A stretch of DNA of 64,000 bases, taken from assembly GCF_025149785.1 (NCBI RefSeq), contig NZ_CP102277.1, forward strand, positions 3,100,001 to 3,164,000, given 5' to 3'. Positions 7,499 to 17,477 of the stretch are shown here, one piece after another; position 1 is the stretch's first letter; each line of letters begins with the position of its first letter. The translations under genes and the position numbers were made by a program. The notes beneath the pieces were generated by a model. It saw only the letters and a list, made by a program, of their open reading frames with translations, searched no databases and had not been told where the DNA came from. Source of the DNA: Coprococcus comes ATCC 27758. GTDB lineage: Bacteria; Bacillota; Clostridia; Lachnospirales; Lachnospiraceae.

Positions 7499-9061
7499 CT
7501 ATAGTATACTCAAACTCTCCCGAAAAATCAATATTTTATCACCCGTTTTCAATTCTTTTGATAATAATTCATTATTAAGCAGAATGCTTTCTTCTGTGGT
7601 CGAATATTTCTTTGCCAGGCTCCACAGATCATCTCCGTCTTTTACGATATATCCCACAATTCCCGGCTGGTTCATCCGCTCTTCTTTTTCATAATCCACA
7701 AGTGCAGCCTCTGTCACCATCTGTATTTTTTCCGCTTTTCGCATGAAGCTTCTGAACGCCACGACCGCTTTGATCTCTACTTCATCATTTCCGGCAAGAT
7801 CTACCGCAAGCTGCTCCACTGCATATGTGACGTCATATTTCATATCGCTGCTTCCTTCCCGGCATTCAAGCATTGCCGAGAACGGAACCATCCCCTTCCA
7901 CACACCAAATGGTACTTCATCGTTTGCCTTTACATACAGAAAGCTGACATTTAGAATCCCCTCTGCCAGAATTCCTCCATCCTGCACTTCCATTTTTTCT
8001 ATCTGCAGATCTGCGCTGCTGTGGCACACCTGAAGGATCTCATCTTTCAGCTCCGGCAGACTTAATCGTTCTGTGATCTTACTTTTTGAATGATTCTGCA
8101 TCAGAAGCTCCTCAACAACAACTTCTTCTGTCTCCAAAACACATTTTTTATCAAGGGAATACGCATCCTCTAAAATCTCCAGCTTTTCTTCCCCATAGAC
8201 AAAAAGACGAACCTGAAGTGCCGCTTCAATGCCAAGCGCACGCATCTCACCGTCCTCATCCATCCGCACTTCCACACTGATATCATCCAGCCGGTCATAG
8301 ACATGATGATACATACCTTCTTCTGCGCCGGCACACTCGATCCGCCCCTCATAAGGAACCGTCTGCTCCACCCAGTCTGTCTTGCCCTCCTGGGATTCAT
8401 AGAGAACAAAGATCTGTAATTCTCCATTTATCAGCATAGCATCCTGCACAAGTCTGGTATCCATTTTCCGGGAGCTTACCTCTGTCCACAAGAGCGTTCC
8501 GATATTCTCTTTGGTCCCCGGTATCTTAATCTCCTCTTTGATCCTGTAAATGTCTCTCTTCGCGGTAAACAGCTGCAGCAGCTCCACCGGACATTTTTTC
8601 AGATAGATTCCTTCTTCCCCATCCACATCAAGTGTCACCTGTTTTTCTGTGATCTGCTCTGTATGTACCGTTATTTCCGCAAGCGCTTTTACCGCAAGCT
8701 TTCTCGAATGGATCAGTGATACCCCGCATTCCACCCGCTGAACTTGCACAATGTCTTCGCCTTCTCCGTTCTCTTCCTCCATGTAGACCATTTCCTCAAA
8801 CGGAATCATTCCCTCTAAAGCTCCGGGACGCGGATCTCCCGAATCTGTCACATACAAAACTTTAAAATTCAGTTTTCCCGTCACACGGAGATAATTTTCC
8901 ACTCTTCTTGTCTCTTCAATCCGCAGACTTCCCTCACCAGAAAGCACTCTTCCCACGTCACTTTTCGCATCTGGTACATTATAATCCCCACCGATCATAA
9001 ACTGATCCGTCACTGTTTTGCCCATCTGATTCATGCGTACCTGTTTTCTTATCAGTTCCAT
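7499..9061 (-). CDS. sipL: Spore coat/SpoIVA-interacting protein SipL
   Basis: The 520-residue product is built of repeated SPOCS (DUF3794) domains, each with a V...LYVxx...P(F/Y)xxxV pattern, and ends with a LysM domain (residues ~470-515, YIVKDGDDLWSLAKKYSTTEES). This is the layout of SipL, which in Clostridioides difficile binds SpoIVA through the LysM domain and is needed for coat assembly around the forespore. ATG 9061 has AGGAGG at ideal spacing; the upstream in-frame start at 9079 would lie inside that site's leader. It is 10 bp downstream of the lipoprotein gene. Confidence 0.93.
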   Translation of the reverse strand: MELIRKQVRMNQMGKTVTDQFMIGGDYNVPDAKSDVGRVLSGEGSLRIEETRRVENYLRVTGKLNFKVLYVTDSGDPRPGALEGMIPFEEMVYMEEENGEGEDIVQVQRVECGVSLIHSRKLAVKALAEITVHTEQITEKQVTLDVDGEEGIYLKKCPVELLQLFTAKRDIYRIKEEIKIPGTKENIGTLLWTEVSSRKMDTRLVQDAMLINGELQIFVLYESQEGKTDWVEQTVPYEGRIECAGAEEGMYHHVYDRLDDISVEVRMDEDGEMRALGIEAALQVRLFVYGEEKLEILEDAYSLDKKCVLETEEVVVEELLMQNHSKSKITERLSLPELKDEILQVCHSSADLQIEKMEVQDGGILAEGILNVSFLYVKANDEVPFGVWKGMVPFSAMLECREGSSDMKYDVTYAVEQLAVDLAGNDEVEIKAVVAFRSFMRKAEKIQMVTEAALVDYEKEERMNQPGIVGYIVKDGDDLWSLAKKYSTTEESILLNNELLSKELKTGDKILIFRESLSIL

Positions 9062-9071
9062 AGTCAGCCTC

Positions 9072-9518
9072 CTACTCAAATATCACCGGTTTTTCGCTTT
9101 TTGCCATTTCCAGGACAACATATGGGTATTGGGAAAATCCATCTTCCCGCATACAGATATTTCCCATCTCCTCCCCATCTTTTTCTGTCTCGTCACTTCC
9201 CGGTCCCAGAAGTGTTGTCTGTACACAGATCACATCTTTTTCTTCCGTACAGCCATCAACCCGGATCGCATATCCCTCCATTTCCTGTCTCCCATACCCC
9301 TGTCCGACATACAGCCGGTCTCCTTGCACATACATGATCTGAAATGGGGTTTCTTCCATCCCGGCAATGCGTTCGGTCATTTCCGCCGGAACTTTTTTCT
9401 CATCCACAATGGAATATTCCAGCATTTCTCCACCCGCTTCCTCTTTTTCCATGACCTGACAGCCGCCAAGGAAAATCAGCATCCAGATCACCCCTGTCAC
9501 ACGGCATTTTATTCTCAT
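9072..9518 (-). CDS. Small lipoprotein, PrcB-like
   Basis: A 148-residue precursor with a lipoprotein signal: MRIKCRVTGVIWMLIFLGGC, Cys-20 being the likely lipidation site. The mature part, with YSIVDEKKVPAEMTERIAG and IMYVQGDRLYVGQGYGRQEM, resembles the PrcB C-terminal domain family seen in many clostridial lipoproteins; that match is from memory of the pattern. It precedes sipL with a 10-bp gap, so a sporulation-linked role is plausible but not shown. Confidence 0.75.
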   Translation of the reverse strand: MRIKCRVTGVIWMLIFLGGCQVMEKEEAGGEMLEYSIVDEKKVPAEMTERIAGMEETPFQIMYVQGDRLYVGQGYGRQEMEGYAIRVDGCTEEKDVICVQTTLLGPGSDETEKDGEEMGNICMREDGFSQYPYVVLEMAKSEKPVIFE

Positions 9519-9572
9519 AATTATTCACAAACTTTTCCATTTTTTTGTCTCTTTATTATCATATTATCTTCC

Positions 9573-9601
9573 TTGTATTTTCATGCCTCGAATAGTATAA
9601 T
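9573..9601 (+). promoter_or_regulatory. Sigma-A promoter of plsC
   Basis: TTGTAT (-35, 9573-9578) and a consensus TATAAT (-10, 9596-9601) are 17 bp apart, 49 bp before the plsC start. Confidence 0.75.
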
Positions 9602-9650
9602 CGAAGAAAAGTATGTTACTTTATACAATGAAAGAGAGGATTTTGGGGTA

Positions 9651-10385
9651 ATGATACGATTTATCTGTATCGCAGTCTTTTTAATTCTTTACCTGATCCT
9701 GTCCATTCCGGTTTTTCTGGTGGAATGGATCATTGGTAAATTCAATCGCAGAGCCAAAGATATCAGTTCTCTGCGCATCGTTCAGTGGGGCTTTAAAGTG
9801 ATTCTTAAGATGACCGGTGTCACGACAACCGTGATTGGTGAAGAAAATGTTCCGGATGAACCGGTACTCTTTATCGGCAACCACCGCAGTTATTTTGATA
9901 TTCTCCTTACTTACAGCCGGTGCAGGCGTCTGACCGGTTATGTTGCCAAAAAAGAAATGGAAAAGATTCCGCTTCTTTCCACATGGATGAAGAATCTGTA
10001 CTGTCTCTTCCTTGACAGAGACAATATGAGAGAAGGTCTGAAGACGATCCTTCAGGCAATTGATTATGTAAAAAATGGCATTTCCATCTGCATTTTCCCG
10101 GAAGGAACCCGCAACAATGGCGAAGAGCTTTCTATGCTTCCATTCCGTGACGGTGCACTTAAAATTGCCGAAAAGACCGGGTGTGCGATCATTCCGATCA
10201 GCATGAACAATACTGCTGACATTTTTGAAGCACATTTCCCACGTGTAAAAAAAGTACATGTCGTCATCGAATACGGCAAACCAATCTATCCAAAAGAACT
10301 GGATAAAGAGACAAGAAAACATCTTGGAATCTATTGTCATGATCTTATTCAGGACACAATTAAGAAAAACGCCAGTCTGATCTAA
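9651..10385 (+). CDS. plsC: 1-acyl-sn-glycerol-3-phosphate acyltransferase
   Basis: The 244-residue protein has an N-terminal membrane anchor (FICIAVFLILYLILSIPVFLV) and the acyltransferase motifs NHRSYFD (the catalytic NHx4D) and FPEGTRNNGE. PlsC transfers an acyl chain to the sn-2 position of lysophosphatidate in phospholipid synthesis at the cytoplasmic membrane. ATG 9651 lies downstream of a consensus promoter, and a longer open frame reading back to 9033 would run through it. pncB follows by 26 bp and murF and a HAD gene continue, so plsC may head a four-gene run. Confidence 0.93.
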   Translation: MIRFICIAVFLILYLILSIPVFLVEWIIGKFNRRAKDISSLRIVQWGFKVILKMTGVTTTVIGEENVPDEPVLFIGNHRSYFDILLTYSRCRRLTGYVAKKEMEKIPLLSTWMKNLYCLFLDRDNMREGLKTILQAIDYVKNGISICIFPEGTRNNGEELSMLPFRDGALKIAEKTGCAIIPISMNNTADIFEAHFPRVKKVHVVIEYGKPIYPKELDKETRKHLGIYCHDLIQDTIKKNASLI

Positions 10386-10411
10386 ACCTATAACAGAAAA
10401 GAGGTACGATT

Positions 10412-11866
10412 ATGCATTCTAAAAATTTAACATTACTTACAGACTTATACGAACTGACTATGATGCAGGGTTATTACGATAAGCAGGACAATCCTACCGT
10501 AATTTTTGATGTATTTTACCGTTCCAACCCATTTTCTTCCGGTTATGCAATCGCAGCCGGACTTGAACAGGTTATTGAGTACGTGAAAAATCTGAACTTC
10601 AGCTATGATGATGTGGATTACCTTCGCAGTCTCCACATTTTTTCTGAAGATTTTCTTCAGTATCTGAGCGGCTATCACTTTACCGGAAGCATTTACGCAA
10701 TTCCGGAAGGAAGCCTGATCTTCCCAAAGGAGCCGATCCTCAAAGTCGTTGCCCCGATCATGGAAGCTCAGCTTGTGGAAACCGCAATCCTGAACATTCT
10801 GAACCACCAGTGTCTGATCGCGACCAAGTCTTCCCGTATCGTATACGCTGCCGGTGATACCGGTGTTATGGAATTCGGGCTTCGCCGTGCCCAGGGACCG
10901 GATGCCGGATTATACGGTGCACGTGCTGCCGTGATCGCCGGCTGCGTGGGAACCTCCTGCGTACTTACCGGCAAGCTTTTTGACGTTCCGGTTATGGGAA
11001 CCCATGCACACAGCTGGATCATGAGTTTCCCGGATGAATATACCGCATTTAAAGCCTATGCAGATCTTTATCCTGAAGGATGTACCCTTCTTGTCGATAC
11101 TTACGACACCTTAAAATCCGGTGTGCCGAATGCGATCCGTGTCTTCCAGGAGATGAAAGATGCCGGCATCAGCCCGAGAAAGCTTGGTATCCGTCTTGAC
11201 AGCGGCGATCTTGCCTACCTGTCCAAAAAAGCACGTAAAATGCTGGATGCGGCCGGCTTTGAAGAAGCAACGATCTGCGCATCCAACGACCTTGATGAAT
11301 ATCTGATCCACGACCTCAAAATGCAGGGCGCAGCGATCGATTCATGGGGTGTCGGAACCAATCTGATCACCTCCAAAGACTGTCCTTCATTCGGTGGTGT
11401 ATATAAACTCGCTGCCATCCAGAATAAGAATGGTGAGTTCGAACCTAAAATCAAACTTTCTGAGAACACAGAAAAGATCACCAATCCGGGCAACAAGACG
11501 GTTTACCGTATTTACGAAAAAGAAACCGGCAAGATGAAAGCTGATTATATCTGCTTTGTAGACGAAGAAATCAATCCGGAGGAAGATCTTCTCCTCTTTG
11601 ATCCAAGCGAGACATGGAAAAAGACAAAGATGAAAGCCGGAACCTATACCGTCCGCGAAATGATGCAGCCAATCTTCATCAACGGTGAATGTGTCTACAC
11701 TTCCCCGTCTGTCAAAGAGATTGCCGCTTACTGCCGTCAGGAAAAAGATACCTTGTGGGATGAATCCAAACGACTCTTCAATCCTCACCAGATGTATATC
11801 GATCTGTCTCCAAGACTTTATGAAGTAAAGAAACAGCTTCTTGACCGCATGAGTGCTGATGACTAG
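10412..11866 (+). CDS. pncB: Nicotinate phosphoribosyltransferase
   Basis: A 484-residue enzyme of NAD salvage that makes nicotinate mononucleotide from nicotinate and PRPP with ATP hydrolysis. Recognisable segments are LTDLYELTMMQGYY at the N-terminus, VMEFGLRRAQGPDAG, GTHAHSWIMSF and the LGIRLDSGDLAYLSK phosphoribosyl site region. An AAAAGAGGT site precedes the ATG. Length and motifs are those of the Gram-positive type. Its PRPP substrate is made by prs, encoded 10 kb away on the same strand. Confidence 0.95.
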   Translation: MHSKNLTLLTDLYELTMMQGYYDKQDNPTVIFDVFYRSNPFSSGYAIAAGLEQVIEYVKNLNFSYDDVDYLRSLHIFSEDFLQYLSGYHFTGSIYAIPEGSLIFPKEPILKVVAPIMEAQLVETAILNILNHQCLIATKSSRIVYAAGDTGVMEFGLRRAQGPDAGLYGARAAVIAGCVGTSCVLTGKLFDVPVMGTHAHSWIMSFPDEYTAFKAYADLYPEGCTLLVDTYDTLKSGVPNAIRVFQEMKDAGISPRKLGIRLDSGDLAYLSKKARKMLDAAGFEEATICASNDLDEYLIHDLKMQGAAIDSWGVGTNLITSKDCPSFGGVYKLAAIQNKNGEFEPKIKLSENTEKITNPGNKTVYRIYEKETGKMKADYICFVDEEINPEEDLLLFDPSETWKKTKMKAGTYTVREMMQPIFINGECVYTSPSVKEIAAYCRQEKDTLWDESKRLFNPHQMYIDLSPRLYEVKKQLLDRMSADD

Positions 11867-11893
11867 GTCACAATTTGAAAAGAGGTATTACCG

Positions 11894-13270
11894 ATGAAAA
11901 ATATGACATTAAAAAATATAACCGCTGCCTGCCATGGAACCTTCCATGGTGACAGCAGTTTTCTTGAAAAAGAGATTACCGGCGTTGCAATCGACAGCCG
12001 GAAAGCAGCACCGGGATTTCTTTTTGTCCCACTCAAAGGAGCCCGTGTAGACGGCCACACCTTTATCCCACAGGTTATGGAACAGGGTGCACTTGCTACT
12101 CTTACAGAAGAAGATCCTTCTTCCCTTACCTGTCCCTGCATTCATGTAGAATCCTGCGAAAAAGCACTTCGTGATATCGCAGCGTTTTACCGCATGCAGC
12201 TTGACATCAAGGTTGTCGGCATCACCGGAAGTGTTGGCAAGACCAGCACCAAAGAAACGATTGCCTCTGTCCTTTCCCGGAAATACAATGTTCTTAAGAC
12301 AGAGGGAAACTTTAACAATGGAATCGGACTTCCGCTTACCATCTTCAATCTTACCGAAGAACATGAAGTCGCTGTCCTGGAGATGGGAATTGACCATTTC
12401 GGAGAGATGCATGAACTTGCATCCATCAGCCAGCCGGATATCTGTGTAATCACCAACATCGGTCTTGCACACATGGAAAATCTCGGAAGCCGCGACGGAA
12501 TCTTAAAAGCCAAAACCGAAGTTTTTGATCATCTACGTCCAAATGCTTCTGTCATCTTAAACGGAGATGACGACAAACTTTCCACAGTCGCAGAGGTACA
12601 AGGGAAAAAGCCTGTTTTCTTCGGTCTTTCAGACCAGCTGGATGCCTATGCAGACGGAATCGTAAGTCAGGGACTTCGCGGAACTGACGCTGTACTCCAC
12701 CTTCCACTTGGTGAAATCAACGTACATATCCCGGTGCCGGGAAACCACATGGTCTACAATGCTCTCGCCGGAGCATGTGTCGGCATGAAGCTTGGACTTA
12801 CTCTGGAGGAAATCCAGACCGGGATCTCTTCCCTGAAGACGATTGCCGGACGTACCAATCTGATCGACACAGGATCTCTTTTGATCATCGATGATTGCTA
12901 CAACGCTAATCCGGTTTCCATGAAATCTTCTCTGGATGTACTTTCTACCGCAACAGGAAGAACCGTAGCTGTAATGGGCGATATGTATGAGCTTGGTGAT
13001 AAGGAGAATGAACTTCACTACAATACCGGCGCACATGCTGCCGAGATCGGCATTGATGTGATCTGCTGTATCGGAGAACTTTCCCACCACGCATATGAAG
13101 GTGCAAAAGCCTGTGCAAAGAGCAGTGCCGTACTTTACTTTAAAACCAAACAGGACTTCCTGGGAAAAATCCGGAATGTTGTCAAAAAAGATGATACCAT
13201 TCTGGTCAAAGCTTCCCACGGTATGGAATTTCCTGAGATCATTGATGTACTCAGACAGATGAAGTTTTAA
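11894..13270 (+). CDS. murF: UDP-MurNAc-tripeptide--D-Ala-D-Ala ligase
   Basis: The 458-residue Mur ligase has the three expected domains: an N-terminal UDP-binding domain (AIDSRKAAPGFLFVPLKGARVDGH), a central ATPase with the loop GITGSVGKTSTKE and the EMGIDHFGEM block, and a C-terminal domain with DDCYNANPVSMKSSLDVL. It adds D-Ala-D-Ala to the UDP-MurNAc peptide in cytoplasmic peptidoglycan precursor synthesis. It follows pncB by 27 bp with an AAAAGAGGT site. Confidence 0.96.
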   Translation: MKNMTLKNITAACHGTFHGDSSFLEKEITGVAIDSRKAAPGFLFVPLKGARVDGHTFIPQVMEQGALATLTEEDPSSLTCPCIHVESCEKALRDIAAFYRMQLDIKVVGITGSVGKTSTKETIASVLSRKYNVLKTEGNFNNGIGLPLTIFNLTEEHEVAVLEMGIDHFGEMHELASISQPDICVITNIGLAHMENLGSRDGILKAKTEVFDHLRPNASVILNGDDDKLSTVAEVQGKKPVFFGLSDQLDAYADGIVSQGLRGTDAVLHLPLGEINVHIPVPGNHMVYNALAGACVGMKLGLTLEEIQTGISSLKTIAGRTNLIDTGSLLIIDDCYNANPVSMKSSLDVLSTATGRTVAVMGDMYELGDKENELHYNTGAHAAEIGIDVICCIGELSHHAYEGAKACAKSSAVLYFKTKQDFLGKIRNVVKKDDTILVKASHGMEFPEIIDVLRQMKF

Positions 13271-13282
13271 GAGAGGTAAGAC

Positions 13283-14095
13283 ATGAAATATCAGATACTT
13301 GTTCTTGACCTGGACGGAACACTTACCAACTCCAGGAAAGAAATCACTCCACCAACGTTAAAGGCTCTGATCGAGATCCAGGAAGCCGGAAAAAAAGTTG
13401 TTCTTGCAAGCGGTCGCCCTACATACGGCGTGGTTCCCCTTGCCAGGCAGCTCCATCTGGAACGTTACGGAAGCTATATCCTATCCTTCAACGGAGCACG
13501 GATCACTGACTGCCGCACCGGCCAGTTCATTTACAACAAAACACTTCCGCAGGACGTGATCCCGGATATCTACCGGATCGCTTCCAACTACCTGGTTGAT
13601 ATTCTGGCTTATGAGGATGGACAGCTTCTGTCCGGATTTACCCCGACAAAATATTCCGAATTAGAATCCCGGATCAACCATTTACCAATTGTACAAATTG
13701 ATAATTTCTGTGAGAAAGTATCCACATTTCCAAACAATAAATTTCTCCTGACCGGAGAACCGGATAGCATCGCTGCTGCTAAAGAGGAAATGTCCACTCA
13801 TTTCCATGGTTATATTGATGTTTACTGTTCGGATCCATTTTTCCTCGAAATTGTTCCAAAGAATGTAGACAAAGCCGCCTCTCTTCTGAAGCTTCTTACC
13901 AGCATCGGTCTGACTGCTGATGAAATGATCTGCTGCGGTGACGGATACAACGACCTGACTATGATCGAAACCGCAGGTCTTGGAGTGGCAATGGAAAATG
14001 CACAGCCACTGGTCCGTGAAAAAGCAGATTTTATCACAAAGTCAAATGATGATGACGGAGTTCTCTATGTGATCGATCAGTTTATGCGCGATTGA
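13283..14095 (+). CDS. Cof-type HAD-superfamily phosphatase
   Basis: A 270-residue HAD hydrolase with the type IIB (Cof) cap. Motif I is DLDGTLTNSRKEI with the nucleophile Asp-8 region, motif II is in VLASGRP, and motif IV is CCGDGYNDLTMIETAGLGVAMENA. Such enzymes usually dephosphorylate sugar phosphates or nucleotides; the substrate cannot be read from sequence. It lies 12 bp after murF and ends at a terminator shared with spoVG. Confidence 0.92.
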   Translation: MKYQILVLDLDGTLTNSRKEITPPTLKALIEIQEAGKKVVLASGRPTYGVVPLARQLHLERYGSYILSFNGARITDCRTGQFIYNKTLPQDVIPDIYRIASNYLVDILAYEDGQLLSGFTPTKYSELESRINHLPIVQIDNFCEKVSTFPNNKFLLTGEPDSIAAAKEEMSTHFHGYIDVYCSDPFFLEIVPKNVDKAASLLKLLTSIGLTADEMICCGDGYNDLTMIETAGLGVAMENAQPLVREKADFITKSNDDDGVLYVIDQFMRD

Positions 14096-14125
14096 CCGTC
14101 GTAGAAATATCATTTCTCAAAATAT

Positions 14126-14170
14126 AAAAATCCCGGAGAACTGGTTTTACTTCCAGTCTCCGGGATTTTT
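14126..14170. terminator. Bidirectional terminator between HAD gene and spoVG
   Basis: A long stem (AAAAATCCCGGAGA-CTGG / CCAG-TCTCCGGGATTTTT) is bordered by A-tract and T-tract on opposite sides, so it can stop transcripts from both convergent genes. Confidence 0.9.
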
Positions 14171-14191
14171 GTTTTCAGTATTTTTCTGTAC

Positions 14192-14479
14192 TTAGATTTC
14201 TGCAGTTTCCGCGTCGTCAGTCTCTTCCAGTACTTCCGCATACTTGTCCAGAATGATCTTCTGGATTCTGTCTCTTGTACCGGAATTGATTGGATGCGCA
14301 ATATCACGATATTCCCCATCCAGTGCTCTCTTACTCGGCATTGCAATGAAAAGTCCTTTTTCCCCTTCAATGACTTTAATATCGTGAACAACAAATTCTT
14401 CGTCCATTGTAATTGATACTACTGCCTTTAATTTTCCTTCTTTTGCTACTTTGCGCACGCGTACATCTGTAATCTGCAT
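14192..14479 (-). CDS. spoVG: Septation/regulatory protein SpoVG
   Basis: The 95-residue product is a full-length Spo[13 protein letters not shown] start, [19 protein letters not shown] and the core [28 protein letters not shown]. SpoVG proteins bind nucleic acid and affect sporulation, septation and gene expression in Gram-positive bacteria. An AGAAAGGGG site precedes the ATG. It follows glgCD on the same strand by about 100 bp, where only a weak GGACT/AGTCC hairpin is visible. Confidence 0.96.
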   Translation of the reverse strand: MQITDVRVRKVAKEGKLKAVVSITMDEEFVVHDIKVIEGEKGLFIAMPSKRALDGEYRDIAHPINSGTRDRIQKIILDKYAEVLEETDDAETAEI

Positions 14480-14585
14480 AACTTTCTAGCCCCTTTCTCC
14501 AGTAACGCACATACCGGTCCGCTCCTTTTCCTTTATTTGACCGGCATGCCTTCTGATCCGGACTCTTACAAGTCCCCCTCAGTTT

Positions 14586-15704
14586 TTATAATGCGTACCT
14601 TTCGTTCTTTTCTATTACTACTTTCACGCCATCTTCACCAACATGCCGTGTATTGGCACGGATCGTATCCCTGCTCTCTACAATACAGTTCTCAATGTAA
14701 GTATTGTCCCCAAGATACACATCATTTAAAATAATTGAGTTTTTGATCACACAATTATTTCCAACAAACACTTTTTTAAACAGAACCGAATTCTCAACGG
14801 TTCCGTTGATAATGCTTCCGCTTGCCACAAGGCTGTTCTTAACGACCGCACCCGGATTATATTTTGCCGGAGGCAGATCTGTCACCTTGGAATAAATACT
14901 TGGAAGCTGCTTAAAGAAATAGTTCCGGACTTCCGGTTTGAGGAAATCCATGTTTGTCTTATAATAGGCATCGACCGTGGAAATATTGCTCCAGTAGTCT
15001 TTTATCTTATAACCGTATATCTTTTTCAGATTCTTGTATCTGATCAGGATATCCGTTACAAAATCATATCTGTCTTCCTCAGCTGAATGCTCGATCAGAT
15101 CGATCAGCTGACGTCTGCGGATGATATAGATTCCTGTGGAAATCGTGTTGGAATTTGCCACCATCGGTTTTTCCTCAAATTCTTCGATCCGCATATTTTC
15201 ATTCATCTTCAGAATGCCAAAACGGGTTGCATCCTCGCCCTGATCCAGATCCCGGCATACCACAGTGATATCTGCTTTCTTGGCAATGTGGTATTCCAGT
15301 ACTTTGTTATAATCCATCTTGTAAACCGCATCACCGGATGTGATGATCACATAAGGTTCATGGCACCTCTTCAGGAAATCCAGGTTCTGATAGATCGCAT
15401 CTGCCGTTCCACGATACCAGTAGCCATTGTCTGCGGTGATCGTCGGTGTAAATACATAAAGACCACCCTGCTTACGTCCGAAATCCCACCACTTGGAAGA
15501 ATTCAGATGTTCATTCAGTGAACGTGCATTATACTGAGTAAGTACTGCTACCTTCTGGATGTGCGAATTGGACATATTGCTGAGTGCAAAATCAATTGCC
15601 CGGTAGCTTCCTGCGATCGGCATCGCTGCCACTGCACGCCTCTGTGTAAGCTCCCGCATCTTGTTGTTGTTACCGCCTGCTAAAATGATTCCAACTGCTC
15701 TCAT
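14586..15704 (-). CDS. glgD: Glucose-1-phosphate adenylyltransferase subunit GlgD
   Basis: A 372-residue nucleotidyltransferase-fold protein starting [21 protein letters not shown], followed by a C-terminal left-handed beta-helix of hexapeptide repeats ([20 protein letters not shown]). GlgD is the non-catalytic or weakly catalytic partner of GlgC in Firmicutes; together they make ADP-glucose for glycogen synthesis. The glucose-pyrophosphorylase loop is altered ([11 protein letters not shown] instead of GGxGxRLxxLT), as expected for GlgD. Its start overlaps the glgC stop by 4 bp, indicating translational coupling. Confidence 0.95.
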   Translation of the reverse strand: MRAVGIILAGGNNNKMRELTQRRAVAAMPIAGSYRAIDFALSNMSNSHIQKVAVLTQYNARSLNEHLNSSKWWDFGRKQGGLYVFTPTITADNGYWYRGTADAIYQNLDFLKRCHEPYVIITSGDAVYKMDYNKVLEYHIAKKADITVVCRDLDQGEDATRFGILKMNENMRIEEFEEKPMVANSNTISTGIYIIRRRQLIDLIEHSAEEDRYDFVTDILIRYKNLKKIYGYKIKDYWSNISTVDAYYKTNMDFLKPEVRNYFFKQLPSIYSKVTDLPPAKYNPGAVVKNSLVASGSIINGTVENSVLFKKVFVGNNCVIKNSIILNDVYLGDNTYIENCIVESRDTIRANTRHVGEDGVKVVIEKNERYAL

Positions 15705-16975
15705 GATCTGTCACCCGCCTTTATCAATACTCCGCCGCTTTCAAGAGCACCCTGTACATAATCCTCCTTCACGGTAATACCGCTGATCGCAGTATTCTTT
15801 CCAATCTGTACTCCTGCCGGAATCACAGAATTCTCACCGATCGTAACCAGTCCGGAATTGTAGATATCAGACCTGAGCTTGTTCGGTGCTTCATTGCCGA
15901 TTCCAAGGGTTACATCATCTCCAACCTTAACATTCTCCGCAATGATCGCTTTGTCGATCACACAGTCATTTCCTATCGCAACATCCTGCATGATGATCGA
16001 ATCCCGGATCACACAGCCTTGTCCAACAACAACACCTGCGCCGATCACACAGTTATGTATCTCGCCGTATATCTCAGCTCCGTCGCCAATGATGCTTCTG
16101 TCGATCACAGCTTCTTTTGAGATATACTGTGGCGGTATAATTGAATTATTCGTATAAATTTTCCAGAATTCCTCATAAAGATTAAATTCAGGAATAATGT
16201 CGATCAGTTCCATATTAGCTTCCCAGTAAGAACTCAATGTACCGACATCCTTCCAGTAACCATTATATTCATATGCAAACAGTCTCTGCTTCTTTTCATG
16301 ACAGTACGGAATGATATGCTTTCCGAAATCACATCCCGGCTGATCTTTCATCTTGATCAGTGCCTCTTTGAGCACCGGCCAGCTGAAAATATAAATTCCC
16401 ATGGACGCAAGATTGCTCCGCGGATTCGCCGGCTTCTCCTCAAACTCGGTGATTCTCTTGTCTTCATCGGTAATTACGATTCCGAAACGACTTGCTTCTT
16501 CGATCGGAACCGGCATTGCCGCGATCGTCACATCTGCATGATTCTCCTTGTGAAAATCCAACATGACCTCGTAATCCATCTTGTAAATATGATCTCCTGA
16601 TAAGATCAGTACATAATCCGGATTAAATGTCTCCATATACTCCAGATTCTGATAAATTGCATTCGCCGTTCCTGTATACCATTCGCTGCTTGTACTCTTC
16701 TCATACGGCGGAAGAATTGACACCCCTCCGATATTCCGGTCCAGATCCCACGGAATACCAATTCCAATATGTGTATTAAGCCTGAGTGGTTGATACTGGG
16801 TCAGGACACCGACTGTATCGATTCCTGAGTTGATACAGTTACTCAGCGGAAAATCAATGATCCTGTATTTGCCGCCAAATGCAACAGCCGGTTTAGCAAC
16901 TTTTGCAGTCAGGACGCCAAGTCTGCTGCCCTGTCCTCCTGCCAATAGCATTGCTATCATTTCCTTTTTTATCAT
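15701..16975 (-). CDS. glgC: Glucose-1-phosphate adenylyltransferase GlgC
   Basis: The 424-residue catalytic ADP-glucose pyrophosphorylase keeps the nucleotide loop [14 protein letters not shown], the sugar-phosphate region [11 protein letters not shown]-like ([15 protein letters not shown]) and [21 protein letters not shown]-terminal beta-helix supports assembly and allostery. ATG 16975 has AGAAGGGGTG upstream; a longer frame to 17011 lacks a site. It forms an operon with glgD. No glgA or glgB is present here, so other glycogen genes lie elsewhere. Confidence 0.95.
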   Translation of the reverse strand: MIKKEMIAMLLAGGQGSRLGVLTAKVAKPAVAFGGKYRIIDFPLSNCINSGIDTVGVLTQYQPLRLNTHIGIGIPWDLDRNIGGVSILPPYEKSTSSEWYTGTANAIYQNLEYMETFNPDYVLILSGDHIYKMDYEVMLDFHKENHADVTIAAMPVPIEEASRFGIVITDEDKRITEFEEKPANPRSNLASMGIYIFSWPVLKEALIKMKDQPGCDFGKHIIPYCHEKKQRLFAYEYNGYWKDVGTLSSYWEANMELIDIIPEFNLYEEFWKIYTNNSIIPPQYISKEAVIDRSIIGDGAEIYGEIHNCVIGAGVVVGQGCVIRDSIIMQDVAIGNDCVIDKAIIAENVKVGDDVTLGIGNEAPNKLRSDIYNSGLVTIGENSVIPAGVQIGKNTAISGITVKEDYVQGALESGGVLIKAGDRS

Positions 16976-17143
16976 GTCTTCACCCCTTCTCAGTAATTCT
17001 GGTTTTTTCATTATAACATATTACATACATATAGTGAACATATTTTACAAAAATATTTCTGTTTACCTATCTTTTTTATAGAAATATCACAAAAAGAAAA
17101 GGTTTGGTTTTTGACCTATCTATGATATAATTATGTGAGTGTC

Positions 17144-17197
17144 GAAAGTATATTTTACTTACTTGTGCAAGCACAAACGCAATTTATACTTTTGCCA
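17144..17197. other. Hairpin region upstream of the MITE-like element
   Basis: GAAAGTATA and TATACTTTT arms enclose ACTTGTGC-AA-GCACAAAC, the same 16-mer found near 1911. With the next feature it fills the 500-bp gap between glgC and murC; no coding frame is seen. Confidence 0.45.
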
Positions 17198-17201
17198 CTT
17201 A

Positions 17202-17423
17202 CATCATATAATGTCGGGGTCAAAAGGTATTTTGACCCCTTTGATACCAGATTGCTACGTGCCTTGCACTCTTGCAATCCTCAAAAACATTCGTAATCCG
17301 CTCATTTTTCTTTGAAAAATGGCTACTTACTCATGTTTTTGGCGGGTCAAAAGGTCAAAAATCCTCTTGCAAGCAAGCTTGCATCGGCTTTCTGACCTTT
17401 TGACCCTGGTATCATCATATAAT
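17202..17423. mobile_element. MITE-like structured element with 11-bp direct repeats
   Basis: The 11-mer CATCATATAAT occurs at 17202-17212 and again at 17413-17423. Between the copies lie nested inverted repeats: GGGGTCAAAA/TTTTGACCCC (17216-17239), TGATACCAG/CTGGTATCA (17242-17250 with 17405-17413), GATTGC/GCAATC, CATTTTTC/GAAAAATG, and a perfect 14-bp GGGTCAAAAGGTCA/TGACCTTTTGACCC (17344-17357 with 17393-17406). No gene is encoded. Flanking repeats and terminal GGGTCAAAAGG inverted copies fit a short non-autonomous transposable element; a structured RNA is the alternative. Confidence 0.65.
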
Positions 17424-17477
17424 TATGCACGTAAGTCAAATACTATGAAACAAATTCACAGAACAGGAAGTGTCATT

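Noticed and set aside
9033-9650. N-terminal extension of plsC back to 9033
   Set aside because: It overlaps sipL and the lipoprotein gene in antisense and crosses a consensus promoter; PlsC homology begins at 9651.
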